A stretch of 64,000 nt of DNA, taken from positions 124,001 through 188,000 of the forward strand of contig NCSJ02000001.1 in NCBI GenBank assembly GCA_002812745.2. The letters run 5' to 3'. Of this stretch, positions 31,703-45,500 are shown piece by piece (position 1 is the first letter of the stretch; the number at the start of each line of letters is the position of its first letter). A program made the position numbers and the translations under genes. The notes below the pieces were generated by a model. The model was given only the letters and a program-made list of their open reading frames with translations, was not told the DNA's origin and ran no database searches. Origin of the DNA: Scytalidium lignicola. Its lineage: Eukaryota; Ascomycota; Leotiomycetes.

Positions 31703-34700
31703 CTTGTTGCTCTGTACCACTCACTCCCTTGAAGGAGTCGTGATGCACAAGATGGAGGAGATGTAGGACGATAGCTGAGGTGATGCAATAACATCTATGA
31801 AGCAACCGCGAGCTGGGCAAGAACTGCACGTGGCTGTTGGCCAACCACGCGGCGGTGAAAGTGGATGGCCGTTTCCAGCCGGCCGCATGCACTGGCGGGG
31901 CTTGGAGGGGAAGTTTTCGCTCATCCGATTGGCTAGATGGTCTTGAGTTGCAATGGTTTTTACGACCGTGGCGGAGGTTTCTTATTTTTGCAATTGATTG
32001 AGGAGCAACAATTATCTTCATGAAGTCTCAAAATTATTAGATGAGGCAGTAAAGAAATTCAGATATTTTGCCGCAAACTGGAATATGAAGTCCCAACATC
32101 CAGGTTCTCGTATCTAATGTTGCAGTGCTACTGGCGTATGCAGGTACGCGGCGCGGACGATCACCATGCAATGTTTGGTGACTTGGGAATAGTATGAAAG
32201 TAGATACAAATGAGCTTTAACTGGTGTTGATACTAGAGATATTATATTCTTATTTCTTAGGAAGCTATTAGTATTATCGTACTGTTTTGTTGAATGTTTC
32301 TTAGTATTATTGAGGTTACTAAACGTAAATTAATTCTATCAAACTATTTATTTATTTCTGCTGTGAAAAATAAAAAATACACTTCAAAAAATATACCAAC
32401 CTCCTCTGAAGAAAGCCTCATTATCACTACAAATCTGTTTAAATATCAATAGGATAGTTACATGCTTTAAACTGTAAATACCACAGTATAGAACTAGTTC
32501 ACAAGTCTTAGGAGTTTCTAGATCTGTGTACAGGTATTTAAAGACACGCAAGAGTACAGAGTACGAACGACAAATATCTTCGAACGACATGACAAAATCC
32601 TGATATCTAAATTCATAAAACCTACATCTACCGCACTGTACTGTACTGTACTAAGCTACAATACAATATATCTATGCAATCTACTCGTATACAAAAAANG
32701 ATCAGGAGATCTCTCTGATGGGTTGTTGAGGCTTGATCATCTGCTTCTTCCCCAGATCACATGCAATCGGTTAACATCGGCGGATTGAATGAGAGAAAAC
32801 GTCTGGGCAGCTGAACAGCCATCAACAACCAAGCACACCAACAAGTGCAGTGTAATAAGTTAACTCGCAACTTCAACTTCAGCTGGGAATGCCTCAAAAT
32901 TACGGATGCACTCGCCGTCGCATCTGTTCAGCGCAAACAGTCAGAGTTTAGTTTTTTCCTTCCCGTTCTTATTCCCCGCGACGGCGTTAACTGTGACAAA
33001 GTATCGCTATACTGAAGAGATGACGATCAGCACCCGGATAGCTACATCCTCCCTTTTGATACCACCCTCCTCCCTCGGGCTCGATCCATCCGATAATTAA
33101 TCCACATGGGAACTCAGTTTTGAGGGGTGTCTCAGTTTTAAACTGGTCCCCATACTTTTAACCATTCCTGATAACTGTTGCATAAATCATCTGATCATTG
33201 AGTATAGTACAATCTAGAGCTTTTTATTTTTTGATTAAGGTAGGATTTGATAGATACAGTAATAAATGATGGCGTGTCTTGATAGGTGTAGTAGACACAA
33301 AAGCGTGCCTCCGCGGAGAAGACCGCGGGTTGCATCCGCTAAAAAGAAAAGAGCCCCATGTTGCGGGATCTTGACAGGGTCGTAAAGCAGAAACGAACGC
33401 GCAGCATACTGCGACGAGTAAATAGACAAATTGTACGTACATGTACGTACGGAAATGAAAATGATAGAAAGGAAAAAAAAAAGTGACATAGTACAGCCAG
33501 GGAAAGGTAGCATTTAGTGAAATGTTGGTGTGCTTCTTTTCAGCTGTACTGTAGAGTACATACAGCAATGCTTGGAGACCTTTCCTCACGTCCTGGTTCG
33601 TTACTTGTCGTTAATTGCTTTTACTTGTAGATACCTTCCTTGTACGCAGTACCAATAAATGAAGGCACATATAACCCTGAGCAGGAAGGTAGCTTCCTTT
33701 TTACTCAAGGAGGAAAATGAGAAATAATGAACTGCCCCTGGAACCAAAACTTCATTTCTGCCCCCAAGCGGCCCCATCACCCCCTTTTTTTTCAACATCT
33801 TCATCTCTCGATCTTTCCAATCCGCCTGATTCTAGATGGACAGTTAAAATAAGAAAACCTGACAAAGCGGATTTATATAAAGGCGGCATGGACGGTGAGC
33901 AGTTTCCCAGAAGGTCTAGAGGCGCGAGTTAGGCACGTCCACAGCGCACTGACACTAACTAATAAACCATTTGACATTCCCAGCCCACCGTCGCCCACGA
34001 CACGGCCCTGTTCAGTGTTTAGGCAGACGATAACAAAACCCGTTAATTAGGTTACACAAATTCCAGAGAGGTGGGTGTTGTTGCAATGGAAATTGCAAGG
34101 GAATAAGTGCAGTAAACCCAGAGGACAATTTCTCTCTCCCAGAACCCCAGAACTCGGGGCTCTCCTTGCAGATACGAGCGAGCATAGCGTTTTTTATTGC
34201 CGTTCCAGCTAGGCAGTACAGTAATTACTTAAATCGTGAACCTGCATTATCACAGTACAGCTTACGACCAGGCAGCCACAACAAGGTGTGTGTACTGGTA
34301 CTGTATATTTCCTAGGTAGGAGGTGGGGGATGGAGATCAAAATGTGATCAGATGTGCATCGAACTGCTGCGTTCAATTAGATGTCAGAAGCTTCTCAAGC
34401 AATGAAGATCCATTACTCTCGACCTCTCTCTCACCCTCACCTCATCTCTGCCGGTCAGAACTTACGTCGGGAAATCAGCCAGCACGTGGAAAGAGTGGGC
34501 TTGTTCTTGTGTGCACGCTGACAACCGTTTTGGATGACCGGCTGTTGCTGTTAGCAGTGGTACTCTGTCGTAGCGATTGTAGCGATCGTAGCAATCGGAG
34601 AATAATAATCCGGAAAGATGATGATGCGGGAGATTTGCTGTCAGCAGCACAACACAACACAACAGCAAGGCTAACAGGCGTAAGTACTGTAAGTGCACAT

Positions 34701-37700
34701 AATTACATGCTTTAGGGTGAGAGAGAGTTGGAGGTTTCGAAGGAAATCACAAGGCGCAAAGACAAAACCATGATGGAAGTTCTGTTGGGAATGCATGAAC
34801 AAAAAAAGAGAGAAGGTGGGCGCGTTCTGAATCTAGGCTACCAAAGAACTTTTTGAATTCTACTGTTCTAGGGAGGTGACAGGATGAGGAATCCCTCCTA
34901 GCATTGATTTACTGGCAAAAAGCAAAAAAAANTACGCACGCACCATTGAAATAATGCTTGAGAAGTTGTACCTACAACCCTTTATGGACGGATTCGCATT
35001 AGTGTTGTGCAAGGGGCGCTGATCTTCAAAGATCTGGAAATCAAAAAAATTGAAATGCCGGGATCAGTCAGTGCGGTCTTCCAGAATCTCTCGAGGCATT
35101 TGATGCAAGAACAGACGCAATTGTGTGGGATTCCAGCAAGGACTGGGGAGGGGAGGGGGAACAGCAAGGACAGGCGGTCGAGATGGGGAATGAGGGACTG
35201 ATAATGGGGACTGTATTAATGGATTAACTTATGCGCGTCAGGGTTGTGCAATTTGACTGTCTGAGATCTCAGGCCATGCGAGTCAATCTACCGTTCGGGT
35301 GGGATCCCGCCGTGCAGATGAAACCCAAACGGCTATCGTCCACCAGGATGCGCGGATGGGGATGGGCAGATGGCATTGGAATGCGGGTGGACCATGCTGC
35401 TCCTCTAAGTAATGCTCTACAGTACTGTGTGTACAGTATGCTGCCGCCTGCTCTCTTGCACTTGCTTCTTGCTAGACGTTTGGGTATTTCTTCGGGAAAT
35501 CCCACTATTGCTTGGGCTAGGCCTGTTCATTCCTTCCCAGAGACACCTGCCTGATTGATCCTTCGTTATCCCTGTCCTTTTCAGTTCTCTCATTCTCTCT
35601 CATATGCTCTCATACCTCGTTCGATAGTACTGTGGTAGTGCTGAAGGAGGCAATCCGCTCGAACTGCACAGATGGACTTTTGTAAAGAGCTTTTTGAGCA
35701 TAGAGTGGAGCTGAATGAAACCCAATGACGTTGCGTTGGTCCATGCCAGAGGTTCTTCATCTGACGAAGGAGAAAGGCAATAGCATCCTGTAGAGTAGAT
35801 TTCGGTACTTCGGCCACTCTCTTCTTTCCTCCACTACAGCATAGTACACGTATCTACAGCGCACCAGTAGACACTTCCTCGCGCCCATGTGGGGCCACGA
35901 TCACACGGGACGGGTAGAACCACGACAGACAAAAGACCAGGCAGGGTTAACATGTGCAGCCGTTGAAGCATTGTAGATGGGGGCAGGATTCTCAGGAATA
36001 TCCAAGTCCTGATGCCACCCAATTCACACAAAACGCGCCAGGATGGCCTGTATGCCCCAAACCCCCCTTCCTTGTTGCCCTGCTACCATTATGATCCTGA
36101 TTTTTGTTGTTACATCTGTTGGCATGAACGTTCCCAGAAAGACAAGACAAGACGAGATGGAACAAGAGCGCTGTCTCAATTTTATGTGTGTGTGTTGTGT
36201 GTGTACGGAACTACCGAAGAGGAATATGGCACGGTTGATTACGAACGCTGCAGTAGCGCCATTGAAAAAAATATAGTTCTAACAGGCACCCGGTACTGCA
36301 GCAGCATCTAAGTCTAACCAAGCAGGCGCATTCCTGCAGGTTCACACCATCCACAACAACAAAAAAACAGCACTCATTTTCTGAACACCCTCTTCTTTCT
36401 AGAGAGAGCCACACGTTTCAGTGTGGGTCGTATCAGGGACCGTTATATTGCCTCTTTTCAGTAGATTTAACTTGATTTCCAAGAGTAACGAATGAAAACA
36501 AGGCCGCGAGGTCGGCGACCTTCGGTGACCTTCGGTTGGATAATGTGTTGGATATATTCGCTATAGTAGCAGTACTACTCTGTTAGATTAAACCTAGTTA
36601 CTAGTTACTGTTGTAGGAATAGGCGATTAGTCTTTTGTTTGCAACTTGAACTGTGCTTTCTCTCGGGCCCTAAAAATTACCCGCTAGAGGGATGCAGTCA
36701 GATGTGTAAATCGAGAGCGACGAGTGTGTGTGCTGCTTCCGTAGATAGCCTAAAGTGCTGTGCCGCTCGGCAGACTTACCAGTAAGACTCTTGACCTCGT
36801 ACCGTCATCGAATGGTCTTCTTTTGGTGTTATTGCCGTTAATTTCTTGTTGTTTTGGTGTCTTTGCTCATCGTCGTTAAATTCAACCAATTTTGAATCTA
36901 GGAATCTTTAACCCAACCGATCAGACACTGGTGAAACACCCCGCTACACACGTGTTGCCGGGTGTCGTATTTCGGATCTCTTTGCCATATAACACTACTA
37001 GATGCCGCAGATCCGAGAGAGACAGGGAGAGAACGGGGAGAGCACGGGGAGGTAAACCAGAGTGCATGAAAAAGACAGAACGGCGATCAGAGTTCAGGGA
37101 CCCACGACGATGATCGACTGTAACCATCGAGCGATGGAGGCACCGCCGCCACCACCGTTGCAGGAGGAGGGGAAAGGAAGAAAAAAGGAGCGGGGACGCC
37201 ACTTGTGCATTTGGATAAAATGCTTCAAGAAAACGCCACAAAGACGTTCTAAGTTCCTTGGATTTGTGTACAACGAATGGCGCATATGCAATGCAGTATG
37301 GAATGAGAGGGCAAAGCCCCTAGTTTCAAAGGAAGAGTCTCGAACAGCAAGGTAGTAACTATATGGAACAAAAAGGAGAAAGAGGTACATATATATGCAG
37401 TGCAGTTGCTAGGATACGAAGATCTAGATGAAAAGGCGCAGATTTCGGGACCGAAGGATATTGTGTTGCATTGCGAGAACGGGGAGTAAAGTGGTTTGGA
37501 CCATCCTTTCCCATCAAAGTTGCTAGCACTGTACACCGGAAGTACTTCTCCAGCGTCAACACGCTGGAAAGGACTCCGAGTGGTTACAGATTAGAGAAAG
37601 AAGGGGTCCCAGCTTTCTTGCCGAAAGAGCGAATAGATACGTAAACCGTAACAAAATATGACGCAGAGAGAGTGCCGATGATTCCGGTGGCTTTGCGTTG

Positions 37701-38000
37701 TTTTAGATATGCCCTGTAGATGTTTTGCTGGCGTAACGTGCGTAGCTTCAGTAGACCGTTTCTCTTGGGTAGTATGGTAGGCGGGTGGTTAGTTTGGCGG
37801 GAGAGCTAAGCGTAGAGCTTGACCTAGAGATAGTCCGTTCGGGTGCAACGCTGTTTTGACGAGAGATCCGAGGAAAGTCAGGACCATGTCCACCATCCGC
37901 TGATATGTCCACTACAAGTCCACTGCAATACTACACAACCCACTACAATACCACCGCACAGAGCAATTACGCTTCCAAGCTGAACGGTACCGAAGTAGCT
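31703..38000. other. gene-poor tract, part 1
   Basis: The first part of an 18.3-kb stretch without a supportable gene. Base composition is mixed rather than uniformly AT-rich, so it does not look heavily RIP-mutated. The word TACTGTA or TACAGTA recurs (for example ~32637, 33255, 33544, 34214, 34297, 35417). Small direct repeats occur at ~34571-34597 (three TAGCGAT-like units) and ~36515-36538. Single Ns beside A runs are at 32699 and 34932. Open frames are short, overlapping on both strands, and without domains. Confidence 0.5.
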
Positions 38001-41000
38001 AATGCCAAAGTCCGCAGTTCCGCCGCGGCATCCATCATTACCGATCTACCGTACATCATTGTTTGATGACAAAGGGTCCGTCCATTTCTACTTCTGACTT
38101 AGGGAATCGAAGCACTGGCTTGGCACGGCCCGAACGGTTGATCATTCAGTACCCTTCCTTTAGTCAGATCGAGATTGGAGATAGCGACGGGAGTTACAGT
38201 ACAGTGTGATGTTGAGATTTGGCAAGGGTCTGAGCGAGAGAGGGCGGTAGGTAATGGCGAGCACTTCGACGTTGTTGCGATGGGAGATAGCAAGGCAAAG
38301 GGGGGGNATTTATCAGCGATGCAGGTAGGTAAAGTAATTGAATTGAATTAAATCAAGATAAAATTTGGTACATACAGTAAATAGCTGAAGCGGGTTGAGA
38401 ATAACAGTATCGTAGTCATGAGGACAGTAACGGCTTAGAATCCTCCTCTCCCCTCGCCTCATCCCATGCCGTTCATGTCCGTAAAGCAAAAGATACGAAT
38501 CCCGCCATGTGATTAGAACAATGACGATGTTCGTACGGGAAGTCTGCAGGGTACTGTATCTTTTTGGTGTCAATTGTCAATTGTTAATTGTAACGTGTGA
38601 TCCGTTGGTGAAATGAGAGGAACGGATGACAGTGCCTCAATTCCAGCCCTCCAAGCCATCTTTTCATCATCGCGATCACTCATTGAAAGCAACGGGATGG
38701 GCGTTGGGCTGGATCTCGGTGGATATTTTGCTCTGATGTTGCTTGCCTTAGGCTGCTGCAAAAGCAAAATGTAAGAGCCGTTGTTGTACACAGTCACACA
38801 GTATCTTAAGATGCTGAGGTGGTTGCAGGGGGAGCTCACCCGTACTAGCTAACTGCCTAACAGGGCAAGGTGTTGAAGCAGGGAGCCCAGGCGTAGGGCA
38901 GTTAGTGCAGCAAGGATTCCAGTGCCTTGGCACACTTCTTTGCCGATTGCCAGGATATCGCTGATGTGAGAATTAAGACAGGTCGGCAGTTGAAGAGAGG
39001 TATGTACGGGGGCGGCGATCTAGCAATGGGAAGTTGCACACCAAAGGAGCATGGGTGTGGGAGCCCGGGGCCATGGAAGGCCGCATTTCTCACGAGGCAG
39101 GGGCATTGCCATGCCTTGGGTGGACGGTTGAAGCGAAAGGAGAAGCTCGGTCGAATTGGCTGCTGGTGGACCGTCTAGCGAGGATTGGTGCGGAGCTTGC
39201 GGACAACGGAAGGGTGGGAAGAGAAGACGCTAGGAGATGGAAATGGACGCCGGTGGGCGGGTTGCGCTTTTGGAATCTCACATGTCCAGATGCAGTACAG
39301 TACAGTACAGAACCATCATGGCCCGGACTCGGGCGACTTGGGGATGAAATCTTGGGGATTTTTTGGGCGGCCGAATCCGTCTGCATCATGCCGTCTGCAT
39401 CCTCTTGGGGACCGAACCACGGCGGCATTTTACAGTTCTTGGGACTGCACAGTAGTAGAACTGCGTTTAGGAGTCTTTGGACAATGTGACTTGACAAGTC
39501 TAAGATGCCAATCAATGGGAAACAATAGAGTACACAAGCATGCACGTGATTTGTTGATGTGGAATCTAGAGTTTGTCACCTGCATTCTGGGCTCCGCATG
39601 AGAGCAAAATATCCTGATGTCTCTGAAGATGGGTGTGGTGGGCTTGCGCGTCCTTGGTTGGATTGTGGCTGAGGCATGCATTGGGGGTTGTTGGCACTCT
39701 GTGTGGGAGAGTAATATCTCGGCTTGCAGCTCGACGAGAAAAGAGAACAGTAGCTTGCATTTCCCATCTTTCAACGACTGGCTAGAGGGAATTGGTAGTA
39801 AAGATAGGAAACTTTCCTGGACGGATGTACGTATGCTAAATTACAAAGGCACGAATCGACCTCGGCGAGCTGGATGCGCTGGATGAGCTGGAAAGCCATA
39901 TGCGTTTCATGGCTGCGATGATTTGATGCGTTGTACGGCCAAGAGGGTGAGTGATGAACGCCCGGGCCGGCAAAATGGGGAGGCAACCGGGGATTGATCA
40001 ATGATCCGTAAACTTTTTTTTTAGACGCGGTTTAGCATGACATTACAAAGATTCTAGGGCCTGAGTTGGTCATGCTCAGAGTTTAGAATAGCGAGCATTC
40101 CAGCACTTCCGGTCTATATTTGTGCGATTTTCTAGCTGGGTGTGGTCGTCTGGTGCGCCAGCTCACGACATTAAATGCTAAATCAGAGAGCAGAGTTGCC
40201 TCAGGTTGTCTCCAGAATGCGACGGTTGCTGTCTTTGAAATTAAGGAGCATCATCACACACCATGTCGAATGCTGTAGATGAATGGAGCAATCTCCTCGA
40301 GAAAGGGCACCTTAACCTTTACGATTACACAACTGTCGCGCGCATAACGAACACCACATGCTTTCGTATACACAGCGCGGTTCTGGAAATAATGATTCTA
40401 TTGATGGGCTGTGATGATCAGTGATGGCTGAGAGGCCCAGCCGCACGCATCATTGGCTGAACTATTTCGTAACGTCGCGACACGGGGATCTGTAGTCTCT
40501 CATTTGTCCCGAGTACGAAGAGTTCCACGCCTCAGGCATCTGCGCAGATCAGGTATGCAGCCAACGGGAAGCAAGTGCTGGAGTTTTTTCTGGCTGGATG
40601 TTAGTACCCTAGCTTGGCCTAGTCGAGTAAAGCGCAGTGTAGAAAGCAGCAGCTACGGGATTTGATCGGCCACATGGGGCTTGGTGACAATGGCCCCTGA
40701 CTACCCGTCAGCCCAGCCTTATGGTGGTGGAGAAGAAGGCGTAGAAGGCTGGCACAGAGACTGGGGGACGTGGACAGGGGTAGTCAAGTCAAGGGCCGCA
40801 AAGGCCCCATGTGGTCCCTGTGAACTCCAGCCCCAGCAGCTCAGACACTTGCCAAAAATGGAATGCGAGTTAATTATCCAATTTGGGAGCCTCACTTTTA
40901 GCTCGTATTGGCTGGTCGGGGTTGCCCTCCTTCAGACCCCGGAATCTTTTCTGCATGCTGTCCTGCACTTTGGCCTTAGGCTCGAAGTCTTCCATGCCCC

Positions 41001-42611
41001 GGGCTTGCGAAAAAGCCCCTAGTAAATGCGCTGCTTCCTTGGCAGAGATCTCCAAGCATCCGCCATTTCGTAAATGCACGAGTAGAGAACCAAGCACACT
41101 TGTGGTGCCAGACACACTACCTCTGTGGCTTGACATCTCAATCCTGACCAGGCATCGTGGATGAGTCCCCGGTACATCCCGTCTCTCCTCTGGCACCCCT
41201 ACCCTCAAAGGAACGTTCTTGTGGCCTTAGGGTGTTTGAGTGAACCATTGCGCTGGAAATCTCCCCATCAACATTCAGTAATCTAACACACCAGAAAGCC
41301 CCCTTTTTTCAAGAGAGCGTTGCCTCCTGGTTCATCTACCTGAGCAATAGAACGGAGCCCCCATTCTCGAATGTCTTCATCATTTCTGGCAAACCCCAGC
41401 TTTCCCCTTCAAACTCGTACGACACTCGTGCCTCAAGGTTGCAAATCCAATATACCAATGCATCAAGTGCAGGTAATTTAGTTACGCAGCATGCGAAAGC
41501 ACACCCCACCCTTTTCCCCCCTACCCTCCAATGACGCGCGTGTAATTGTTTAGCAGCACCTGCATCGAAAGTGGCACTGTAGCACAAAACAGGACAGAGC
41601 AAGAATTACCACAAAAAGCAGTACTGTAGAGGACAGGGCGGTGAACTGCCAACATCCCCGCCACGAAACCCAACGCGCTGACACAACGCACATACCCGTG
41701 GCCCCACGAGGCGGGGAGTTTACACAACCTAAGAGCATCAAACCCCAAAGACCATGATTACGTAGCCCAGAGGTCCAATGGTTGTCTAGCTCACAACACA
41801 CACTGGTTGTCAGCCTTATATAGCTGACGGCGGATCCGAGGCACATGTCGCAGCTGGCTGTAACGGTAAAGCTTGTGGCCGCAGGACAGCGGTGAGAATC
41901 CTTTCGCCGTGGAGTAACTGAGTGCGTCATAACTCTCCAGTGATCAACTCAATACTGTTAAGGCATTGCAGTCTTCCGCCTCTCGGTATTGTACAGCACC
42001 GTTACAAGGTGTAAACATTTTATCGGTAGATTCGGAATGGGTGATGATCACGGGAGGATTTTACAGTATGGAAATAGGGACTGGCATGGATCTGGGAACA
42101 AGCAGAGTAGTATCGAGGAAGTCGTCATTAGCTAATTGCGCCTGGGCGATCCTTTCTATCTCCCTGTCACTCAAGGGTTCTTTTTGGAACATCCGCAGGG
42201 GCGCTCGACCGTTTTGGTGCATTTTGCTTTTTTTTAGTTGTACTGTATTGTGGAGGTGGGATGCCGGTGGTTGTTTTTGGTGGTTTTGTTCGGACAGCTC
42301 AGCAAAAATCCCTAAGCGATCGCTGGCGGCCTTTGATCCTCAGGATGCAATGCATTTGCCGCGGTCCAACACAACCACAACCGCCAGAATATTCGCTACA
42401 AGTGATAAAACCCTACTGTACAGCAATACTAACGGATCCTATTACTGATCGAATCCTTCAAGGGATGTTGATCTTGCCGCGGCAACCTCTCGGTCTTCCC
42501 GGCTTCCTTCGAAATACGTCATCCTTTCGTTCAAATTCAAATTCAAAGCTCCAGGCCGTCTATACCGGCCGTAAAAACTGAACCCTAGGAATTCCCTTTT
42601 TTTTTNGGCCC

Positions 42612-42645
42612 GCCTCCGCTTCGGACGCGCCTCCGCTTCGGACGC
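42612..42645. repeat. 17-bp GC-rich tandem repeat next to an N
   Basis: GCCTCCGCTTCGGACGC repeated exactly twice (42612-42628 and 42629-42645), followed by GGAGACGGAG, so CTCCGC and GCGGAG can also pair as a hairpin. A poly(T) run and one N precede it. Confidence 0.85.
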
Positions 42646-45043
42646 GGAGACGGAGTAAATTAGCATCAATAATTTAAGGTATTTTTAAGTTCTTGGGCAA
42701 AATGTACCGTAATGGGATAAGTCCTGGTTCATTTTAGTTGCGTTATGATGCTAGACCTAATTTGGAAAAGACAGAAAAAAANGGCCACGCAAGTTACGGA
42801 TGTAGACATCCTGTCTTTTCTTATTCCACACACTAACTCGAGCAAAATACTACAGTATGCAATTTTGGGCTACGTTGATGCGCTGCATCGAGACTGATGT
42901 CTTCTTTGGGGCCAATCCTCGGTGTTTCTTTGTACTTTGTATTTTTGTTTCTCCCTAATGACAACCTTTCTTTGCCTGGGTTGTCTTACCCGGTCTATGT
43001 TCGCGGTCCTAGCCAAAATACAAATATAGGTTTCCCGGAAATCCTGTACAGCACAATAATGGGTTGCAATTTAAATCCCACAGGTACTGTATTTCTAGGA
43101 TGAACCTCAAGGTTTCGCTTCCTTCCCTTAGCCTTGTCAATGCTGTTATAGATTTGAAGATCTTAAAAAAAGATCACGGCTGGGAACCCACGTGCTCTGC
43201 TTGGCGCTGCTGTTGGAAAAATTAAGGTCCGGGCTATTCCTTCTTCAAGGTGCCATCTAGTCAAGCCAATGAGCGCTAGGAATATTCGTATATCGCATAA
43301 AAGTACTTCAGTACATCGATCAGGGGTCCGAAAGTCACTAGGTACCGCCCCCTATTATCCGTTCGAAACAAAAGTCCCCCTTCTCCATGAATTTTTAGGA
43401 GATCATAACAATGCCATGCACACACTGCATTGCTCTTTAGAGAACTCTTGTTCATGCCGATAGATCCGACTACTTTATTGCCAAGGTATATTTGTTGTGA
43501 CCCTATCCGAATGTACCGTTCCGTCACTTGGTCGCCCAGTGTTTCTTTCTCCCGCTCGGTATCCCCAGATCCTGAAAGATTTCCCTATCGGCAGAGCCCC
43601 CTCAAGAAATTCCAAATATCCCTTGCCGCAATCTCATGATGCGCTGATCCACAGGACCGTACAGGATGGTACTCTGATTTCTTTTGAGATGGCTGCACAT
43701 TTTGGACGTTTCTCCCTTGGTGACTAGGAAAAAAAACAATCCACAGACCAAAAGATTGCACCAGCTGTATTTCCACAAGCTGCAGGAAATAGTTTATTGA
43801 AGCAGGTGCTAAGGGATGCTACTGTAAACAAAGAATCAGAGATTGTGGATAACAATGGTCTTCTTTTGCCGATAAGGTCTCAGATCGTCGGATCTGTCAT
43901 TTTCGGGGTTAAGAGAGTAAGAGAAATGAGGCGCCATATACGAGAGTACGAAAAATGTGGGTATTAGTTTGACGCTTTGATGGCATCATACAATAACAGA
44001 TCTGGTGTTTCGAAGCCACGCAATATCTTGGTACCTAGTGACTTTTGACGTCCACTTCCACGAAAATGGACGAGACAATAATGTAGGAGTTAAGAAAATT
44101 GTATGGTATGATGTAGAGTACGAGAACCCCATGAAATATTGACAGCTGACTGCGGCGATATTGATGCATGGGCCCTGCTTCATCTCTCGAACCGTCAGGG
44201 GTATAGGTCACGAACAAACTCACCTTCCTGTTTGAAGTTTTCAAATCATGAAACTACCACAATCAATGACCTGCGGTGGATCTTCAGTGAACCCTTGAAC
44301 ACATCCAATACGTCTCTTATTCCCGTCCCTATCAATGCGAGAGAGAATCTGTAGAAATGATTACGAAAGTTATCTAGCCACGCGATCCATGAAGGGATCT
44401 AGATTCAACTAAACTAGAATGGTAAACGCTAGGATGTCGAGGCTACGGCACTGCAGAGCCGTTATGTTTTGCTCCCGCATCTCGGAGGTATACATCCTGT
44501 TTTGTACACTTTGCCAACCATCGCCCGGTCGGTACATCTCGGTACGTGTTTGGCGACCTCAGACTTGACAGAATAGTATACTGCTCCGATGCGGAGAGAA
44601 TTGTGGGTGAGAACTCTAAAGTAAAGTTGCGTATGGTAACAGTGAACACAACGTTAGAGGAATGAGTAAGAAGGTTGAAGCTTTTGTAGGGCAGAGAAAG
44701 CAGCCCTACGAAGAGATGTTCGAGGAAAATTGAAAGCTTTGTTAACGACAGCAAGTGTCGCAGCGCTGCACTCTGGCTGCCACACCCACACACGTCCACC
44801 TTTTAAGATGATGTTACTATGGGTAAAGGTATTGGCCCTTCTCCTTGTCAATGGATCTGATCCTTCACCACTAGGCACCGAGAGAAGGATGATGGCACGA
44901 AGTACTGTACTTAGGTCTAAACCTGGACACACCATAATAGAACAACATCATTATCCCATCGCGGACTGACCGGGAAATAATGAGATTTCTTGCAAGGACT
45001 AGACGGTCCGGACACTAGGCCGTTAAGACTATCGAAAGGTAAA

Positions 45044-45073
45044 ACGTGGACGTCCCACACGTGGACGTCCCAC
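45044..45073. repeat. 15-bp tandem repeat
   Basis: ACGTGGACGTCCCAC occurs exactly twice in tandem. Each unit contains an ACGT core and GACGTC palindrome, the kind of sequence bound by CREB/ATF-class bZIP factors. Confidence 0.85.
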
Positions 45074-45500
45074 CCTTGAGTAGTACCCGCGCTTGTAGAT
45101 TGGAGGCGGTCTTCCGCGGCATCTGATCGTGGACACGGATCGAGTCACGAGCTTGGTCCGTGGTCCTGATAATTTGATCTATCTAAAATAGGTAAAATGA
45201 TCGTGTACAACAATGAAGAACTCGTTCGAGATTCTGGCCCCATTTCATAGGATCAATAAATATGAGAATTCTGTACGCATATTGAATAATGCATGAGAGG
45301 GCAACCGGTTCCAGTTCAACCACATCTCCCTTGCTATGATGTTGTTCCTGAAACCTTCCATATGGAATGCCGTTCAAGCCGCTGAGGACCGCGGATGGCC
45401 AACGGTTTGATGATTGATCTACCCCGGGAGTGGCTTGCCGAGAGAGACGCACTGTCTCAGGGGTGGTAATTGCCCATAATTATGGCGGACTTGCCTTCTG

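Larger units (their letters stand above)
38001..45500. other. gene-poor tract, part 2
   Basis: No supportable gene. Open frames of up to 151 codons overlap on opposite strands at 39034-39601 and look like chance. TACTGTA/TACAGTA is frequent (for example 38203, 38552, 39293-39306, 41624, 42240, 42416, 43084, 44904). A 17-bp GC-rich tandem repeat (42612-42645) and a 15-bp tandem repeat (45044-45073) are present. Single Ns at 38307, 42606 and 42782 sit beside homopolymers. Confidence 0.5.

Noticed and set aside
33291..33345. tRNA-like sequence with a GGGTTGCATCC-type box
   Set aside because: I could not fold a cloverleaf with a matching acceptor stem, and the box differs from the GGTTCGANTCC consensus.
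39034..39601. 151- and 138-codon frames, with a 151-codon frame on the opposite strand
   Set aside because: Extensive mutual overlap on both strands, no domains, no plausible introns linking them; looks like chance in balanced-GC noncoding DNA.
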